From Cannabis sativa (lineage: Eukaryota; Streptophyta; Magnoliopsida; Rosales; Cannabaceae), in the NCBI RefSeq assembly GCF_029168945.1, contig NC_083605.1:25867280-25931279 (forward strand): a DNA stretch of 64,000 bases. Direction: 5' to 3'. Below are positions 1 through 12,870 of this stretch, piece by piece. The translations under genes were made by a program, and so were the position numbers. The notes beneath the pieces were generated by a model. The model did no database searches, was not told the DNA's origin, and was given only the letters and a program-made list of their open reading frames with translations. Each line of letters opens with the position of its first letter. The stretch's first letter is position 1.

Positions 1-1117
1 TTATAGTACTTGTGAGTTCCATTTGTATTTATTACTATTATACAAGAATAACTGATAATACAGAAATAAAAATAGTTATTAATTTTTTTGTAGTAAACGA
101 AACGTGTTATCGTAAAAAGTTTGTTGGCGCTTTTAGTTGACCTTTACTAATTCAGAATTTCGTCGGCAAAAATCTCTTTTCTTATAATGCACCCTGATAT
201 ATTAGAGACTGTCAAACTTTTAATGTCTTACACCGTGTAAGATATTGGATAGAGTCACCTAAAGTATATTTTTAGTAGTCTATGAGTGGAGAAAAAAATA
301 GGTACGCCAATAGTCACACCCATAATAGTTTAAGTTTATTATTACTTGGAAATAAATTAGCATATTTTTAGGCATTTTAAGGTGGCCAAACTACTTGAAG
401 CGACAACTTATTAGTCATGATATTAGCAGTTTCCTTGTAAAATTAAAACATGGAGAATTGTGTCAATATATATAGTATAGTATGATAGCTATATCCACAT
501 GCATGTGGTGTTAAACACGAAGGTACTATTTAGCAATTATTTTCAAAATTTGTAATCAGTAAAATAATTTGGTAATTTTATAAATTAATTAAAAATTTTA
601 AATATAAATAGGATTAGTCTCGTCTAAACTTACGAAACTGTCTCTTAAAAATTGTGTCCCTTTAATATTTTTTATTCCAAATATTCTCCTTAATTATACA
701 AATGATTGCAAATATTTCCATTAGTTATATTTTGTTCTTTTATTTCAATAACTAGTAAATAGAGCGCAGTTCGGGTGCAACAGTCAAATTATTATATAAA
801 TATTAATTGAATAAAAAATTGGATATTTAATAATTTTAAACTATATATATGTTTATTTAAAAAATTAATAAATTTATATAAAAAACCTTAAAATTCTAAA
901 AAGAAAAATTATTATACAATTTCCTATATAAATTAAAAAATACACATTTTTTTTAAATATACATTATGGTAATGAAAAGTTAGAAAACAATAAATTTATA
1001 AAAAACTCATCATATAATTTTAAGTCAACTATCATCACCGTATCTCATTTTTAGTTACCATTGCATTTAAAGTTGATGTCATCACTGTATCTAATTATAA
1101 AAAATTCTATATGTATA
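1..1117. other. AT-rich intergenic flank
   Basis: Very AT-rich DNA with short A and T runs and no open frame of note. Nothing recognisable was found. It ends at the left LTR of the Tat-type element; the bases 1114-1118 (tatat) match those just after the right LTR (20885-20889), so this is the pre-insertion flank. Confidence 0.6.
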
Positions 1118-1908
1118 TGTTAACGCAGAATTTCGTTAACCAAAATTTGAGCCTGAACAATAAACTTGCACAGAAAAATAAAGATGGTAAAGAAAAGGAA
1201 AATATGTACACAGAGGATTTTTTTACGTAGTTTTGTACTTAAAATTCTGCATACTCCACGAGTCAATCTTATTAGATTTCTGATGATTTTTCAGGGTCTT
1301 TTTTCTTATGATTTTTTTCGTCCCTTTTTTAGTCTAACTTGCTTCTATTTATAATCACATAGTAGGCAATTAGTTACAGAGTTGACTGTAATCTATACAA
1401 CGTTTATCCCTTGAAATCGTCGGGTTTAATTACATATCACGTAGTATAAATGCGACTATTATTTGAATATCACACAGCTGTGATTTATCCGCTTTTACTG
1501 GGTCCAAATGATCGTCTATTTAAACACCTTTTAAATCATAGCATTTTGGGATGTCTCGACAGGAACTCAGTACCAATGACCTTGATAGTGAGCTGGAGTT
1601 TTTTTTCCTATCTTTCCGAGGTTGACGATGTACGCCTCGTTGCTTCTTTATTTGAAGGCATAATGCTTCATTTTGACACTCGCAGTTCTTAATGAAAAAA
1701 AGAGTATTTCAGCAGTCATCATTCGAATGTTAGCTTTTGACTTGTCGAAACTATAAGTCTCACTGAAAGATGTCTGAGAATGATTGATGAAACTAACGGG
1801 AGCAGGCCTTCCTATAGCGAGATTGACGCCTCACTATTAGCTGTTTGGGTTCGCTCGACTATTATACTTAGTTTGTAAATTATACGCTAAGTGTCTTCAC
1901 AGTCGTTA
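1118..1908 (-). repeat. Tat element 3' LTR
   Basis: Direct repeat of 20097-20884, recognisable throughout, with many substitutions and small indels. Because the element reads on the minus strand, this left copy is the 3' LTR. The sequence just to its right, read on the minus strand, is a purine-rich tract (GGGAAGACGAAAGTGAGG), as expected for the polypurine tract next to a 3' LTR. Confidence 0.85.
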
Positions 1909-2137
1909 TGCCTCACTTTCGTCTTCCCAGGTGTAACGAAGTTGATGTCTCGCCTTGTGCATCCAATGTTGTATGGTTTCTCGTTAATGCATGAGGTAAC
2001 AGTTTGTATATCTTTTATCTCGCATAAGACTATATAGTCAGCTAGTTACAAATATACTCTGTCACTTCTACATTTAATGAGTTATTCCATTAAATGTGAT
2101 TATGGTTTCACGCATCGATCTATATTCCCCTTAACTT

Positions 2138-2325
2138 GACACGTGTCCTCTACTGAAATGGTAGCCAAATTTCAGGTATCACAATTGCCCCTTAAAAAGT
2201 TCTTTTTAATAAAAAGTGCTTTTTAATAATTACAGAGGGCATTTTTGTCATAATCCCTTTTGGAAAAATACGTCCTTTGATTTAAGCAGTTGTACGGTTT
2301 CGAGGGTCATTATTAGTATAAATGA
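2138..2325 (+). promoter_or_regulatory. Possible antisense promoter: G-box and TATA box
   Basis: A perfect palindrome gacacgtgtc with a plant G-box core (CACGTG) lies at 2138-2147, and a TATA-like gtataaatga at 2316-2325. Both lie upstream of, and on the same strand as, the two-exon reading frame at 2487-3008. Function is inferred from position only. Confidence 0.35.
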
Positions 2326-2486
2326 ACCGTCTTTTCATCTTCTGCCTCACTCCCAACCGTTGGAATTCTCAACCTTTGGCCTTCTCATTACTGGATTCTG
2401 AGTATAAAATGGTGGCTTAGGCTTGCCATGTTTCATACGCTCTTCGTTTTTGATGAGTTTCATCCAAAAGTTGGATTGTCATTCTC

Positions 2487-3008
2487 TTGCTAAGATGTTC
2501 CATCACGTTCATAAATTTATCGCTCCAAATAACACTAGAATATATCAACCACTTTTCCTCTCCGTACGTTCCCAAAAACTTTAAACCTCAATTTAAATTG
2601 GAAACGAAGGATTCTAAGACTGAGGAGCTTCCGATCAATCCAAACCAAGGAGATGCAGTTGATCGTTACGGGCGATCCTCACAAGAGTTTGAGGGTAAGT
2701 ATCATCCCTCGCGAATGGTAGTCTGATCTGGATTATATATTTTTTTGTTCCTCCATTGATCTTTTATCTCTGTCTCTACAGGAATGGACATAGTTTTTGA
2801 GAGCAAGTTCAGCGGTCCTCCTCAGGCTGGCAAAGAATCTAGGAAGAAGGTAATCCCAGTTGCTGTGGTCATGGATTCTACTAAAGAACCCAACTGGCCC
2901 AAGACCCAAGCTTGCACAAGAAAACCTTTGGACCAGCCAATCCCAAGTGTTGATAAATTTCCTGAGGCTGGGAATGAGGTCTTGGCTGCAGGAAATGGGA
3001 TCTTTTGA
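2487..3008 (+). CDS. Antisense two-exon reading frame in the Tat 3' region, function unknown
   Basis: This frame runs opposite to the host element's own genes. Exon 1 (2487-2694) has 69 codons plus one base. The intron (2695-2781) starts GTAAGT and ends CTCTACAG after a T-rich stretch, a textbook plant intron. Exon 2 (2782-3008) continues in the same frame through the ATG at 2784 to a stop. The joined product would be about 144 residues, hydrophilic, with no domain I recognise. Tat-group elements such as maize Grande are known to carry an extra gene in antisense orientation in this position, so this may be a related accessory gene. The start at 2487 is simply the first ATG of the open frame; further upstream exons are possible. 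It could instead be a captured gene piece or a chance frame. Confidence 0.42.
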
Positions 3009-3046
3009 TGTGGAGAATAAGGTCTATGTAGAGGTCGAGACCTTTT

Positions 3047-3121
3047 ACGTGTAGACGATCTTTCTCAGGCTACGTGTAGACGGTCTTTCTCAAGCTATGT
3101 GTAGACGGTCTTCCTGGAGCT
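3047..3121. repeat. 25-bp tandem repeat, three copies
   Basis: Three head-to-tail 25-bp units, each containing the core gtgtagacggtctt or a one-base variant, at 3047-3071, 3072-3096 and 3097-3121. They lie just after the antisense frame. Tat-group elements often carry such repeats in the 3' untranslated region. The stretch 3122-3710 beyond it is AT-rich with nothing else seen. Confidence 0.8.
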
Positions 3122-3710
3122 CACCAACCCTCCACGAATAACCTTGTGTTCTTTATCTTAGGAAGATGGCTTAATGGTCTGCCCCTAATAGCATTTTTGT
3201 AAAGACAAGTTTGTAAACGAACATGGTTTTCTCTTATCTTAAATGTCTTGTACTTTTTCATTTGATCTTAATATAATTGCATTTACTTGCGTTTTTATTC
3301 ATAATGTAAACAATTATACTTTGATCAAGTGTAGAGTACTTTTGGGTTTTTCCATGGCTCATAATTTTCCTGTTTAAGTAGTTAGTTATCTACCAAACTT
3401 TTAATTTTCAAGCAGTTATCAACTCTGCCTCGCAATGACAGTTATAATCTGTCTTAAGCAAACTTGAATATACGTTTAATGATTTTATCACTTTTGTATA
3501 TATTTGTTTGCTTATATGAATAGTTATATTATCTATCCATGCACTAGGTTTAAGTACTTTTATCAAGACATCGCGATGTCTCATTTAGTACTTTTCTATC
3601 TTGCCCGAACCGTTAGTATTCAGTTTTGTGCACAAGTTATGAGTTATATCTCATTTATAACTTTTGATTTTCCTTTCTCGTCAAACAAGTTTAAACCAAA
3701 AAGTTATGAT

Positions 3711-3822
3711 GGTTTGATCCCCTTCTCGTCAGAAAGGTTTGATCAGTGGTTTGATCCCCTTCTCGTAAAAAAAAGTTTGATTAGTGGTTTGATCCCCATC
3801 TCGTCAGAAAGGTTTGATCAAA
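3711..3822. repeat. 37-bp tandem repeat, three copies
   Basis: Three units starting ggtttgatcccc at 3711, 3748 and 3786, about 37 bp each, with internal tttgatc also repeated. They lie in the untranslated region between the antisense frame and the integrase end. The flanking 3823-4014 is AT-rich without features. Confidence 0.8.
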
Positions 3823-4014
3823 AACTTAAAAAAAAAGTTTTAAAGTTATGGGTTTGCATTATACTATGTATTTCCAAATGAATTTCGGTTAATCATACAT
3901 AAATGCCCCTTAAGTAATTTTAAAGAGTAAAGCTTTGTAATTACTTAAATAGTAGTAATGATTCTCTTTATTCATAACTAAAGTTAAAATATTACATCAT
4001 TAATGTGAGTTACA

Positions 4015-5022
4015 TCATTTATTTACTGGTAATAGGGTTGTAAATATTCCACATTCCATTAGTTCTTTATTAGCGAGCCATTGAGTCGAGCCAATTTGTA
4101 AACTCTGATTCCTACTACTGCATTGATTACATATGGACCCTCCCAGTTTGGGTTGAACACTCTTACAGACGCGTCTCTCGTGTTTGCAAATACCGGTCTT
4201 AGCACCAAGTCTCCAACATTGAATAGTCTTTTCTTGACTTTTTGTTGAAATATCTTGTAACTCGGTGTTGATACACTGTATTAGTGACTTGCGACTCGAT
4301 TCATTTTTCATCAAGTAGATCCAGGGATAACTTTAGAAGTTCCTGGTTTTCTTCTTGATTATAAAATTCTCGTCTGTGAGTTGATATGTTCACTTCAACA
4401 GGCAGCATTGCTTCTGAGCCGAATGCTAGCAAGAATGGAGTGTGTTCCGTTGCCGTCTTCTCGGTAGTTCTGTGAGCCCAAAGTACTTGTGGTAGCTCGT
4501 CGACCCATCTACCTTTGGCAGCGTCTAACTTCTTCTTGATAGTATCCTTCAAGGTTTTATTAACAGCTTCCACTTGTCCATTCACTTGAGGCCTGGATAC
4601 TGACAAGAAACTCTTAATTATTTTGTTCCTCTCGCAGAACTCAATGAACAAGTCACCATCAAATTGGGTTCCGTTATCGGATACTATCTTCATGGAAATT
4701 TCGAACCAACAGATAATGTTCTTGACAATAAAGTCGAGGACTTTCTTGCAGGTTATTGAAACAAGAGGCTCGTCCTCAGTCCATTTAGTGTAGAAGTCAG
4801 CCGCTACTACTGCGTGCTTGGCTCCTCCTTGCCCAGTGGGTAATGCCCCAATTAAATCTATCCTCGATATAGCAAATGGGTAGGGCGAGGCCATCATCCT
4901 TAGTTCCATCAGCGATACGCGAGGGGTATGCAAAAACCTCTGACACTTATCACACTTTTTGACAAACTCATGGGTGTCCTTATTGATCGTTGGCTAATAG
5001 TATCCCTATCTAATGATCTTTT
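4015..5022 (-). pseudogene. Tat integrase: zinc-finger end, catalytic core and C-terminal part
   Basis: Minus-strand frame for most of a retroviral-type integrase. It begins at 5022 with the second half of the HHCC zinc finger (KKCDKCQRF) and then the rve core with DFYTKW, the SDNGTQFDG block and the NGQVEA block supplying D, D and E. It continues to a conserved C-terminal segment (RPVFAN, NWEGPY) that is in a different frame from about 4310, so there is a frameshift. Two TAG stops lie between 4934 and 5022 where tryptophan and glutamine or arginine codons are expected. The first half of the zinc finger is at 15131-15298, beyond copia element A. It would have joined element cDNA to the chromosome; now inactive. 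Confidence 0.87.
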
Positions 5023-6916
5023 TGTAGGGTTTTATGCCCTAAATAAAACTCATTTCAATATAATCAGATTTGTTTATTAATATAGATCAGAAATAACATT
5101 TAATGTTGCATGGTTCACATGATTTATTTCATGATTATATGTACATAATGTATAAATTCATCTGAAACCCTTTTCACATACTTGATCCTGTTTATTGTGT
5201 CGTCAACACATTGGAAAGTAAACATAACTATGTGAATAAAGTTTCCTAGATTTATCAGACATAGGGTTTTACTGATATGATAATCTACAACAAGAGTTTA
5301 CTTGTATTTGGAGAAATACTATGTTCTTTCCAGAACATTGGTTAAAGTAAAGCTCAGGTTGGATGCATGGAGTATGCATCGGAAGGGACCGATATTGAAC
5401 TTTGACTTAGATTTAATTAAACTTACCGTAAAATCTATTCAAGTCAATATCGCCTAGTTGATCCTAGATCAAATGATCTTAATCCTGATATGATTAGGCT
5501 CAATCTTGAAAGGCTATTCGTGTTCTTTGATTTGTTAGTTAAGCCTACTTTTAGGTCAGGGTGATACGTACATTTTGGGAACACGGTAGTGCAATTGAGT
5601 GGGAGCGCTATCATAAACATGGAATCTATAGCTTCTATCTGGCGAATAGTAAGCAAAGGATGATCTCCTTCGAGCTTGACCAAACGAACATAAATGGTGG
5701 AGTACTCATTTCACATAAGCTGAAATATCATTTATACGGGGTCAAGTGTTTTAAGGAATAAATACATTGTAGGGTGTAACGGTAATTTAATCCCTTTACA
5801 GTGTAGATCATTCATATAGAGGATCATTGATCAAATTAGGATTATAACAATGGATAACTAATGATGTGTCTATATGGTGGAACATATAGAGCATTCTATA
5901 TACTGAGAGTGCAATTCTAAGTTCTATGCGTGGATTCAACGAAGAATTAATAAGTTAGTGAATTTTAGTGTTAAATTCTTGATCTACTTATTGGAAGCTC
6001 GGTTATATAGACCCATGGTCCCCCCACTAGTTGAGATAATATTGCTTGTAAGACTCATGTAATTGGTTTTGATTAATCAATTATAATTCTCAAATTAGAC
6101 TATGTCTATTTGTGAATTTTTCACTAAGTAAGGGCGAAATTGTAAAGAAAGAGTTTATAGGGGCATATTTGTTAATTATGATACTTTGTATGGTTCAATT
6201 AATGAATATGATAAATGACAATATTATTTAATAATTATTTATAGTTATTAAATAGTTAGAATTGGCATTTAAATGGTTGAATTAGGAAATTGGCATTTTT
6301 GAGAAAATCAGATACAAAAGGTGTTAAAATTGCAAAATTGCAAAAAGCAAGGCCCAATCCACTAAGTGTATGGCCTGCCACTTTTGTAGGAAATTTAAAC
6401 TGATATTTTCATTATTTTAATGCCAAATAATTCAAACCTAACCCTAGTGGAATGCTATAAATAGATAGTGAAGGCTTCAGGAAAATTACACTTAAATTTT
6501 CTATTTTTCCTTCAGAGAAAAACTGAGCCTTCTCTCTCCCTATCTTTAGCTGACCACTCTCTCTCTTCTTCCTTAGAATTTCGAAATCCTTAGTGATTTG
6601 AGTAGTGCCCACACACATCAAGTGATACCTCAATCATAGTGAGGAAGATCGTGAAGAAAGATCATCAGCAAAGGAGCTTCAGCATCAAAGATTCAGAGAA
6701 AGAGATCCAGGTTCAGATATTGATAATGCTCTGCTACAGAAAGGAATCAAGGGCTAGATATCTGAACGGAAGGAGTCATTATATTCTGCTGCACCCAATG
6801 TAAGGTTTCTTAAACTTTATATGTGTTTATTTCACCGTTTTAGAAAGTTCATATTTAGGATGTTAATAAACATACTTGTGAGTAGATCTAAGATCCTGGT
6901 AAAATAATTTCCAACA
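5023..6916 (+). repeat. Copia A 5' LTR
   Basis: 1894 bp, nearly identical to 13238-15130. A TATA box ctataaatag lies at 6455-6464, so U3 is the first ~1.46 kb and R-U5 the last ~0.43 kb. Short open frames inside (for example 5561-5761) occur unchanged in both LTRs and in a sequence that is otherwise regulatory, so they are not called as genes. Confidence 0.93.
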
Positions 6917-6918
6917 AC

Positions 6919-6930
6919 TGGTATCAGAGC
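6919..6930 (+). other. Copia A primer-binding site
   Basis: TGGTATCAGAGC, complementary to the 3' end of plant initiator methionine tRNA, starting two bases after the LTR end. It primes minus-strand DNA synthesis in this class of element. Confidence 0.93.
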
Positions 6931-9900
6931 CATGGTAATTGATTTACTTACATGTAATTTGGACTTTAAAACGATTGTTTGTATGTTCTTTGGATGGTAT
7001 CATGTTGTATTGAGTGTTATTTAATGATTGATTGATGATTGTGAAATTTTCGTGAAAAATAATTGTTATTTCGGTTCTGGCATTATTTTTATTGGATAGT
7101 ATGGAAAAAATTAAGCAAGTTAGCCTTTTACAGAACTCAATTTGGATTTTATTTGAATTAGTTATGATTTTTTGAAGATTTGACAAAATCCTTTGTCTTG
7201 ATAGTTTCCTGCGATCGCAGAACTGTCCGTACAGTTTCGAATTTTTTCAATTTTCTTCAATTTTTCATACTTTTTCATGGAATTAACTTCCAATTTTTTG
7301 TATGGTTTTGTATATATACTATTTCTATTCCTAATTCAATTCTAATTATCATTTTGAATTAATTTAAATTTTTTTTAATTTAATTCAAGATATTAGTGTA
7401 ATTTGAATTTGAATAGAATTAGTATTTATCTTTTTGCTTAAAAATCTATCTTATTTTTAAATTTGATTATATTTTTTTTAAATTTAAGGTCAGATATTTT
7501 AAGATATTTATAATATCTTTTAAAGATATTTATAATATCTTTTAAGATATTTTAAAAATATCTTATCTTTTAAGATTTTTTAATTAAATCTTTTTAGATA
7601 TTTTGACCATATTTAAATTTAAAATAAGATATTTATAATCATGTAATTTTAAATAGATATAAGATATTTTGCTAATTTTTTAAATTTTGTTATTTTATAT
7701 ATTTAAATTACATTTAAAAATTTGAAAAAGATATTTATTTATCTTTTCTAATTTTTTATTTAATTTTTATTTATAAAATAACATTTAAAATTTAAAAGTA
7801 GTTAGCAAATTTTTGAAATGATATTTAGGTTGGTTGAAACCTAATTTTTCAAAAATTGTAGGTTTAATTTTAATTTTTTTTAAATTTCGAATTTTTTTTT
7901 AAATTTTTTAAAAATTTTCGAAATTTTTTATTTTTAGCTTGTTTGTAAGTTTTCAAAACCTATTATTACTTGATTGCAAATAGCCATGGTTACTTTTTGC
8001 CAGATCTAATGATCTGATGGCTCCCTTGGTCAAGATAATAATTTGTAACAGGTAAATTTTACAATCTTCTTTCATCTGTGTATGACCTAGCAACATGATA
8101 GGACCCATCCAAAGTGTGCCTGTGTGAGCCTATGTGTTTAATTTGATTATAGATACATATAGGTTGTTGTTGCTAAAATAAATTATCATAGTTCTTGATA
8201 GAATTTATTTAGGCCCATTTAGTTATTGGGCTTACTCAATAAATAACAGTTGTTCTTATTAAGGTTAAATTCCTCTCTTTTGGGCCTTGTGTGAGAGTTG
8301 GGAGCCATAGAAGTGGGTACGACATACTGAACCCAGCACCCCCTCACACAAACCACCCCAATTGTGAAGGCCCATTTGCCTGATTTGAATGACTGTACTA
8401 GGTTAATTAAACTAGTTTAACCTAATAAAATTGATTAGCAACATAATTAATTTCATTTATTTTTGAAATTAATTTAAGAAAATTATAGTTTAAAGAATTT
8501 TTTATTCTAAGCTAAACTATATGTATTTTCTTGTATTTAATTAAATATAGAATTATAACCATCTAGATTCTTTCTGGAACTTAATTTAAATTTTTCATTA
8601 AATATTCTTATTTAAGTTGATATTTAGTTATCTACAACTAACCAACTTAAATCTGAATATCTTTTGAATTTCAAATTTCAAAATTAAGTTGAGGAATTTT
8701 AGGCATTGGTTATTAAGATTCTTTAGATATTTTTTAAGTTAATATCTTTTCAAATATTAACTTAAAATGGAATATTTTCAAATTAAGTGGTTACAACTTA
8801 ATTTTTGATATTTAATTAAATTTAAATTTGAAAAATATTTAGGTTCTAGATTTTTTCTAATACGACTTAAATTAGATATTTTTTCAAATTTTGTGGAAAA
8901 GATACTTAGTCAAATAAGATATTTTCTAGATAGTTATTTCTAGACTACTTATTATTTCTAATATTAAATAGGAAAATATTATAAATTGTGAAATTAATTA
9001 TTTATATAATTAATTTTGGTACAATTTATTTTAAGTATATTTTTCCTAGTATTAAACTAGAGATTAATAATTAAGCCTTCTCTACACTTAATTATTTATT
9101 TCTTGAATTTAATACATTTAATTAATTTGAAAATAAAATATCTAAGTTGATTTAATCATCATACTTAAATATTTCTTTTTCATGACATTTAATTAAAAAG
9201 AAAATTATTTTTAGTTGAAATTTAATTTTTCAACTAAATTTAAATAATTTTCAAAATATATTTATTTTTTATTTTATTAATCAATTTTCGAAATTGCATT
9301 TCTTAAATGCTAGAATTTCGAATTTTATCTTGAAAAATAGATTAAGTTGTAAATTAATTATTTATTTTAATTAATTCTTGGATCAACTTAAATCAATGAT
9401 TTTTTCATTTATTGATTAATTTAAAATAAATTAAATTAAAGTATATTATTAGAAATTGAATTAATTAGTCAAAGAAAAATCTAGATAGATTATATTTTTG
9501 CTTGAAGTATTTTTCTAGTGTATTTAATTAAATAGAAAATTAATATTTAAGTTGATTTTCATCATCATACTTAAATATTTGAAATTTTTCTTATATATTT
9601 AATTAAATAGGAAAATTATATTTTTTGTTGTAAATTAATTTTATTAATTAATTTTGGGCCAACATTAAATTAGAATAATTTTTCCAGGATTTTTTTTTAT
9701 TTTAATATGCATTTTTCGAAAATTGTATTCTTATATACTTTAATTTTTCGAAATGCAATATATATTTATAGAAAATTAAATTTGAGTTGTAAATTAATTT
9801 AAATTAATTTTGTAACAACTTAAATTGAATATTTTTCTAAATATTTATTGGAAATTATTACTAAGATGGAAATAATTCATATTATTTCATATCCATCTAA

Positions 9901-11300
9901 GTAAAATTTATAAATATTAAATTAAAATTTATATTTAGAATTTTTCATTCTAAATTGGAAATTTTAATTAAATAAATATATATTTAAAATAAATAGAATA
10001 AATAAAGAGAATCAAAGAAAATACAACTCACTTTAAATAATGAGCTTGATTATTATTAAGATATTCGATCTCCATTGTTGGTCTTACAAAAGTTAAATGT
10101 TTTCAATATAACCTCGAGACGCTAGACTTCGTCCCCCTATGGATGGTTATTCGTTGAACGCATTTAACACCGTAAGATTTCATTTGATAAGTGTTTTGTA
10201 AGTTTTCGTCTCTATTAGACTCTCCCCTACGGTGACTACTTAGAGATAAACTTATGAAACATGAAACAATGGTAGAAGCTCATAAAATGAGAATAATCTT
10301 GACTCTCGCCTACCGGGACAACGTTGGATTCTTATTTTGATCGAATAAAAGGTTGCTAGAATGGTTTCTATTTTAGATGAGCTGACAACTCTATTCAATA
10401 AATGATGCTTTGACTCTCGCCTACCGGGACACTGTATCAGTTTGTTGAAAACCTTGGAAATTATTTAGGATTGTAAGTTTTAGTATTTTCACTTGTCATT
10501 CCTACTTGCTATATGCTTATAATTTCTGAATTGTGTATGAATTTATATTGAACCATGTTATTTTCTGTTATTAAGTTGTAGTTTAATTTCGAATCTTCAT
10601 TGTTGGTCTAACTTGGCTTGTTTATCTAATGAGATAAATCCCTAGTGGATTTTCACCATTAGACATACATAATAGTGTTAGATTTCGAAAGATAAATATT
10701 GTACATGCGACATCTAGCTGTTCATCAATTGATGACACCTTAGACTAGTATTTTTACGATATGAAACAAGAAGATTATATAAATAAGATTACTTTGACTT
10801 TCGCTAATCGAAGCATCGTTGGATTCTTATTTTAAACGAAATTATCCTAATTCCTCTTAGCTTATTCATTTCGAATTAGCTTTCAAAACATATCATTGGA
10901 TGAATGGTCTATAAATCATTTCATGTCATTTTATATGACGCATATGATTATAATCCCGAAATTCTATTCCCAATTGATATAAATCCTCAATCTTAGAAAT
11001 CTCCTACTTGTATGGGCAAATCTGACTTAGAGTTTGTATTAGTAGTGCGGTCCAAGATAGAATTACTCATTATATTTGGTATAAATTTAAGTCTTTGACT
11101 TTAATTTTAGATTCCAAATAGAAATTTTCTTAAATTTCTAATTCCGGTAATACAATACGGTTACACTTTCTCAAGTGTTTAATATCCATCTTTTATTAAT
11201 GGATTAAAACTCGTATGGAATGTGAGTTAGGTGATTCTGTGACCAGGATCCACTTGAAGTATTCTAAGAACTCTTTGATGTAACTAAACCTATATCATCC
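6931..11300 (+). other. Copia A long AT-rich leader
   Basis: About 4.4 kb without genes. Positions 7200-10020 are extremely AT-rich, with repeated poly-T and taaatt motifs. From 10020 the sequence is more mixed and has gactctcgcctaccgggaca twice (10301-10320 and 10412-10431, 111 bp apart), with a decayed third copy near 10797. The same arrangement lies just upstream of gag in copia element B (55379-55512). In A, no gag follows. The leader is homologous to 51942-55690 in B. Confidence 0.75.
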
Positions 11301-11317
11301 AAAGACACTACCACTTT

Positions 11318-11900
11318 TTTTAATCTATGGCATTTGTATCTTGTTCATAGTGGTTTTGACAAGATCAATCTCTCGCAAAGAGTTAATATGCCTATATCCA
11401 CCGAAAGTAGTTCATCTCATTCGCATGGATGTACATTCGAGGGTGTATATGAGTTTTTCGTTGTATTCTTAAAACGATAACTCTAGATTATACCTTATGC
11501 AAAGAAATTTGAAATGCTTGAAAAATTTCATCAATTTCTAGCAATGGTTAAACACCATTAAGGTATGTGGTTAAAGATCTTGCGAATCGATAGGGGTGGA
11601 GAAATAGTTAGTAGATATGCAGTTCAAAGATCATTACATTGATTTTTGAATTATATCCAAACTTACCTCCCGTAAATTTCGAGTTGCATGTTGATGATTA
11701 GTTACTAGTCGTTGCCTAATTCCTTCTATGGTAATACAATTTCGGAATGATGTAATGGTTGTATACTTAATGTAAATCATTACTAGATTCATGGATGACC
11801 TAATCAAAATCTTAAGAAAAGCTAGAACCATTAACCATGGTTTGTTAGCTATTCTAAGTGATTAGGGGTGGACCATCCCATTGTCAATAGATAAGAAAGT
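11318..11900 (+). pseudogene. Copia A pre-integrase and integrase fossils
   Basis: At 11322-11415 one frame reads LWHLYLVHSGFDKI, matching the conserved LWH...LGH pattern of the GAG-pre-integrase domain. At 11571-11603 a frame reads LKILRIDRGGE, matching the copia integrase core block around the second catalytic aspartate. Between and after these the frame is broken by stops and shifts. No functional protein can be made. Confidence 0.65.
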
Positions 11901-12579
11901 TTTTGTTCAAACAAATACTACTTTTCTAAGATAATGACTAAGTCTGAAAACAAGTAGCAAATAAAGGAGATATCTAATTCTTGATTCCAAAAGTGTTCTA
12001 TCATCTTATATAACATATGATGATCCCACCGCCTCGTTGTCTTGTCACAACCGAAGAGATCAATACCATTTAGTTTTCTTAGACATAATTCACGGTGCCT
12101 TGTCGTAGTGGGAGAGTTTCTAGGAACTCACCTTCTTATGACTTGGGAGACACTAGTGATTAAAATCCATTGTGAGTTTAAACAAGTAATGGATTGTCAA
12201 GATAAGAAACTAAGAAGAAAGCCAATAGAACTATGGTTTAATCCATTCACATGGAGTAACCTAAAGTTTTCTATTACAAGGACATAAAAGGAAATTTTAG
12301 TTAATAAGTCTATTCTATGGACTTAACAAACTTCCTGTTCCTAGCATTATAGGTTTGAGTTTATCTAAACCTATGGCTTATGGTATACCCGGTAATTACT
12401 TACTCTAATGCAAGCAACTTACTTTAGTAAAATGTCAAGCATTTTCTTTCTAATGGCAATCTATAGAAGCTTCACAACTTCTTAGGTATAGATTTTATTT
12501 ATCTAAGGAAAAGTCTTAACTATTCCGTAAAAGATAAAGCCATGAAAGAATTTCTTATATCAACAATTGAGAGGTCTTA

Positions 12580-12870
12580 GATATGCTTTTGTATGCCTTA
12601 GACCGGACATTTGCCGTTGAGTGGGAGTAATGAGTAGGTATCGGATTAATCCAGAGAAGAACATTGGAAGACAATCAAGTAAATTTTAAGATTAAGAAGA
12701 GGAACTATATGTTAGTCTATAAGGGTGTGTTTAAAACTCTTAGACTACACCATATCGATTTCGAAATTTGCCTATGTGCTAGTAAATCTTTACGATAAGA
12801 TGGTGGTTACTACTGGGGGTGGAATAGTGATTTTGGAGAAGTGTAAAAACCTATCCGAATTCTCTAAGTC
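12580..12870 (+). pseudogene. Copia A RT-RNase H fossil
   Basis: Around 12594-12670 the frame CLRPDICR, stop, VGVMSRYRINPEKN matches the conserved end of copia reverse transcriptase (RPDI...VG..SR...P). About 90 bases on, short matches to the RNase H start (TLRLHHIDFE, in the place of YTDSDF) and to a glycine/tryptophan block follow in shifting frames. Only remnants remain. The stretch 11901-12579 shows no further certain match. Confidence 0.6.

Noticed and set aside
5561..5761. 66-codon open frame, repeated identically at 13775-13975
   Set aside because: It lies in the U3 part of the copia A LTR, has no domain and is identical only because the LTRs are identical.
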